Of a DNA stretch of 15,148 nucleotides, positions 14,793 through 15,148 are shown one piece after another. The first letter of the stretch is position 1; every line of letters begins with the position of its first letter. A model generated the notes under the pieces. That model was not told the DNA's origin. It searched no databases and saw only the letters and a program-made list of their open reading frames with translations. A program made the translations under genes and the position numbers. The stretch comes from a bacterium (GTDB taxonomy: Bacteria; KSB1; UBA2214): contig JAKQKF010000043.1 in the NCBI GenBank assembly GCA_029560815.1, positions 1-15,148 of the forward strand, written 5' to 3'.

Positions 14793-15148
14793 ATGAAAAA
14801 AAGTGCACTTATAAGCGTCCTTCTCTTCGGGCTGGCGCTCTCCGGCCCGATGCAGGCACAGGAGCCGACCCGCATCGGCACCACCGCTGCCAATTTTCTC
14901 GAGATCGGCTACGGCACGGCCGGATCGGCCATGGGCGACGCGTATGTGAGCATGGCCAGTGATCTTTCGGCCCTCTACTGGAATCCCGCCGGACTGGCGG
15001 ATATGCAGAAAAACCAGGCTCTCTTCGTCTACCAGCCCTGGATCGCCGGCATCAAGACCTCCTTCGCCGGCGTCGGCCTCAATCTGCAGAATTACGGCAC
15101 CCTCTCTCTCGGCTTCACCACCGTCAACTATGGCGACATGAAGGTGAC
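14793..15148 (+). CDS. PorV/PorQ-family outer-membrane protein (N-terminal part)
   Basis: The first 118 codons of an outer-membrane beta-barrel protein, cut by the window end. A signal peptide (MKKSALISVLLFGLALSGPMQAQ) is followed by TRIGTTAANFLEIGYGTAGSA, then MGDAYVSMASDLSALYWNPAGLADM, the hallmark opening of PorV/PorQ (FadL-like) proteins. In T9SS bacteria PorV carries cargo from the translocon to the surface-attachment machinery. GAGG at 14781-14784 lies eight bases before ATG 14793. The preceding gene encodes a protein with a T9SS-like tail, so the pair could be cargo and shuttle; other family members have unrelated or unknown roles. Confidence 0.85.
   Translation, partial: MKKSALISVLLFGLALSGPMQAQEPTRIGTTAANFLEIGYGTAGSAMGDAYVSMASDLSALYWNPAGLADMQKNQALFVYQPWIAGIKTSFAGVGLNLQNYGTLSLGFTTVNYGDMKV

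Overview
The window reads as a carbohydrate-utilisation locus from a Gram-negative, high-GC bacterium of the Fibrobacterota–Chlorobiota–Bacteroidota (FCB) superphylum. A TonB-dependent receptor with an N-terminal carboxypeptidase-regulatory-like domain, a very large exported protein with a type IX secretion (T9SS)-like or FlgD-like C-terminal domain, and a PorV/PorQ-type protein all point there. The gene style recalls uncultured lineages such as KSB1 or Calditrichota more than Bacteroides: there is no SusD, and promoters look sigma70-like. That placement is an impression, not a measurement. All genes are on the + strand.

Region 1 (1-4289): a sugar ABC importer and its likely regulator. A lipoprotein solute-binding protein and MalF- and MalG-type permeases form a tight operon behind a promoter that carries a CG-centred LacI-type palindrome at the predicted transcription start. 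A LacI-family regulator with its own promoter follows. No ATPase subunit is present.

Region 2 (4290-5911): an intergenic stretch with a short three-unit tandem repeat and a strong 14-bp terminator hairpin, then an AT-rich promoter with a 21-bp inverted repeat in front of a ROK-family regulator. The regulator has lost the kinase and zinc motifs. A second intrinsic terminator follows it.

Region 3 (5912-15148, open at the right edge): a probable operon encoding a cytoplasmic GH130 mannoside phosphorylase or mannosidase, a GH47 alpha-1,2-mannosidase lipoprotein with all catalytic residues, a TonB-dependent receptor, a 1,171-residue exported protein, and the start of a PorV-like protein. A second AT-rich inverted repeat, matching the one before the ROK gene at 16 of 21 bases, lies in the promoter region of this operon, so the ROK protein probably controls both.

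Working model (inference): the bacterium takes up mannose-rich glycans, plausibly high-mannose N-glycan fragments. The receptor and its large surface partner capture and import oligosaccharides, GH47 trims alpha-1,2-mannose outside the cytoplasm, the ABC importer brings small products through the inner membrane, and GH130 splits beta-mannosides inside. The receptor, large protein and PorV-like set, which lacks a SusD, is the least described part.
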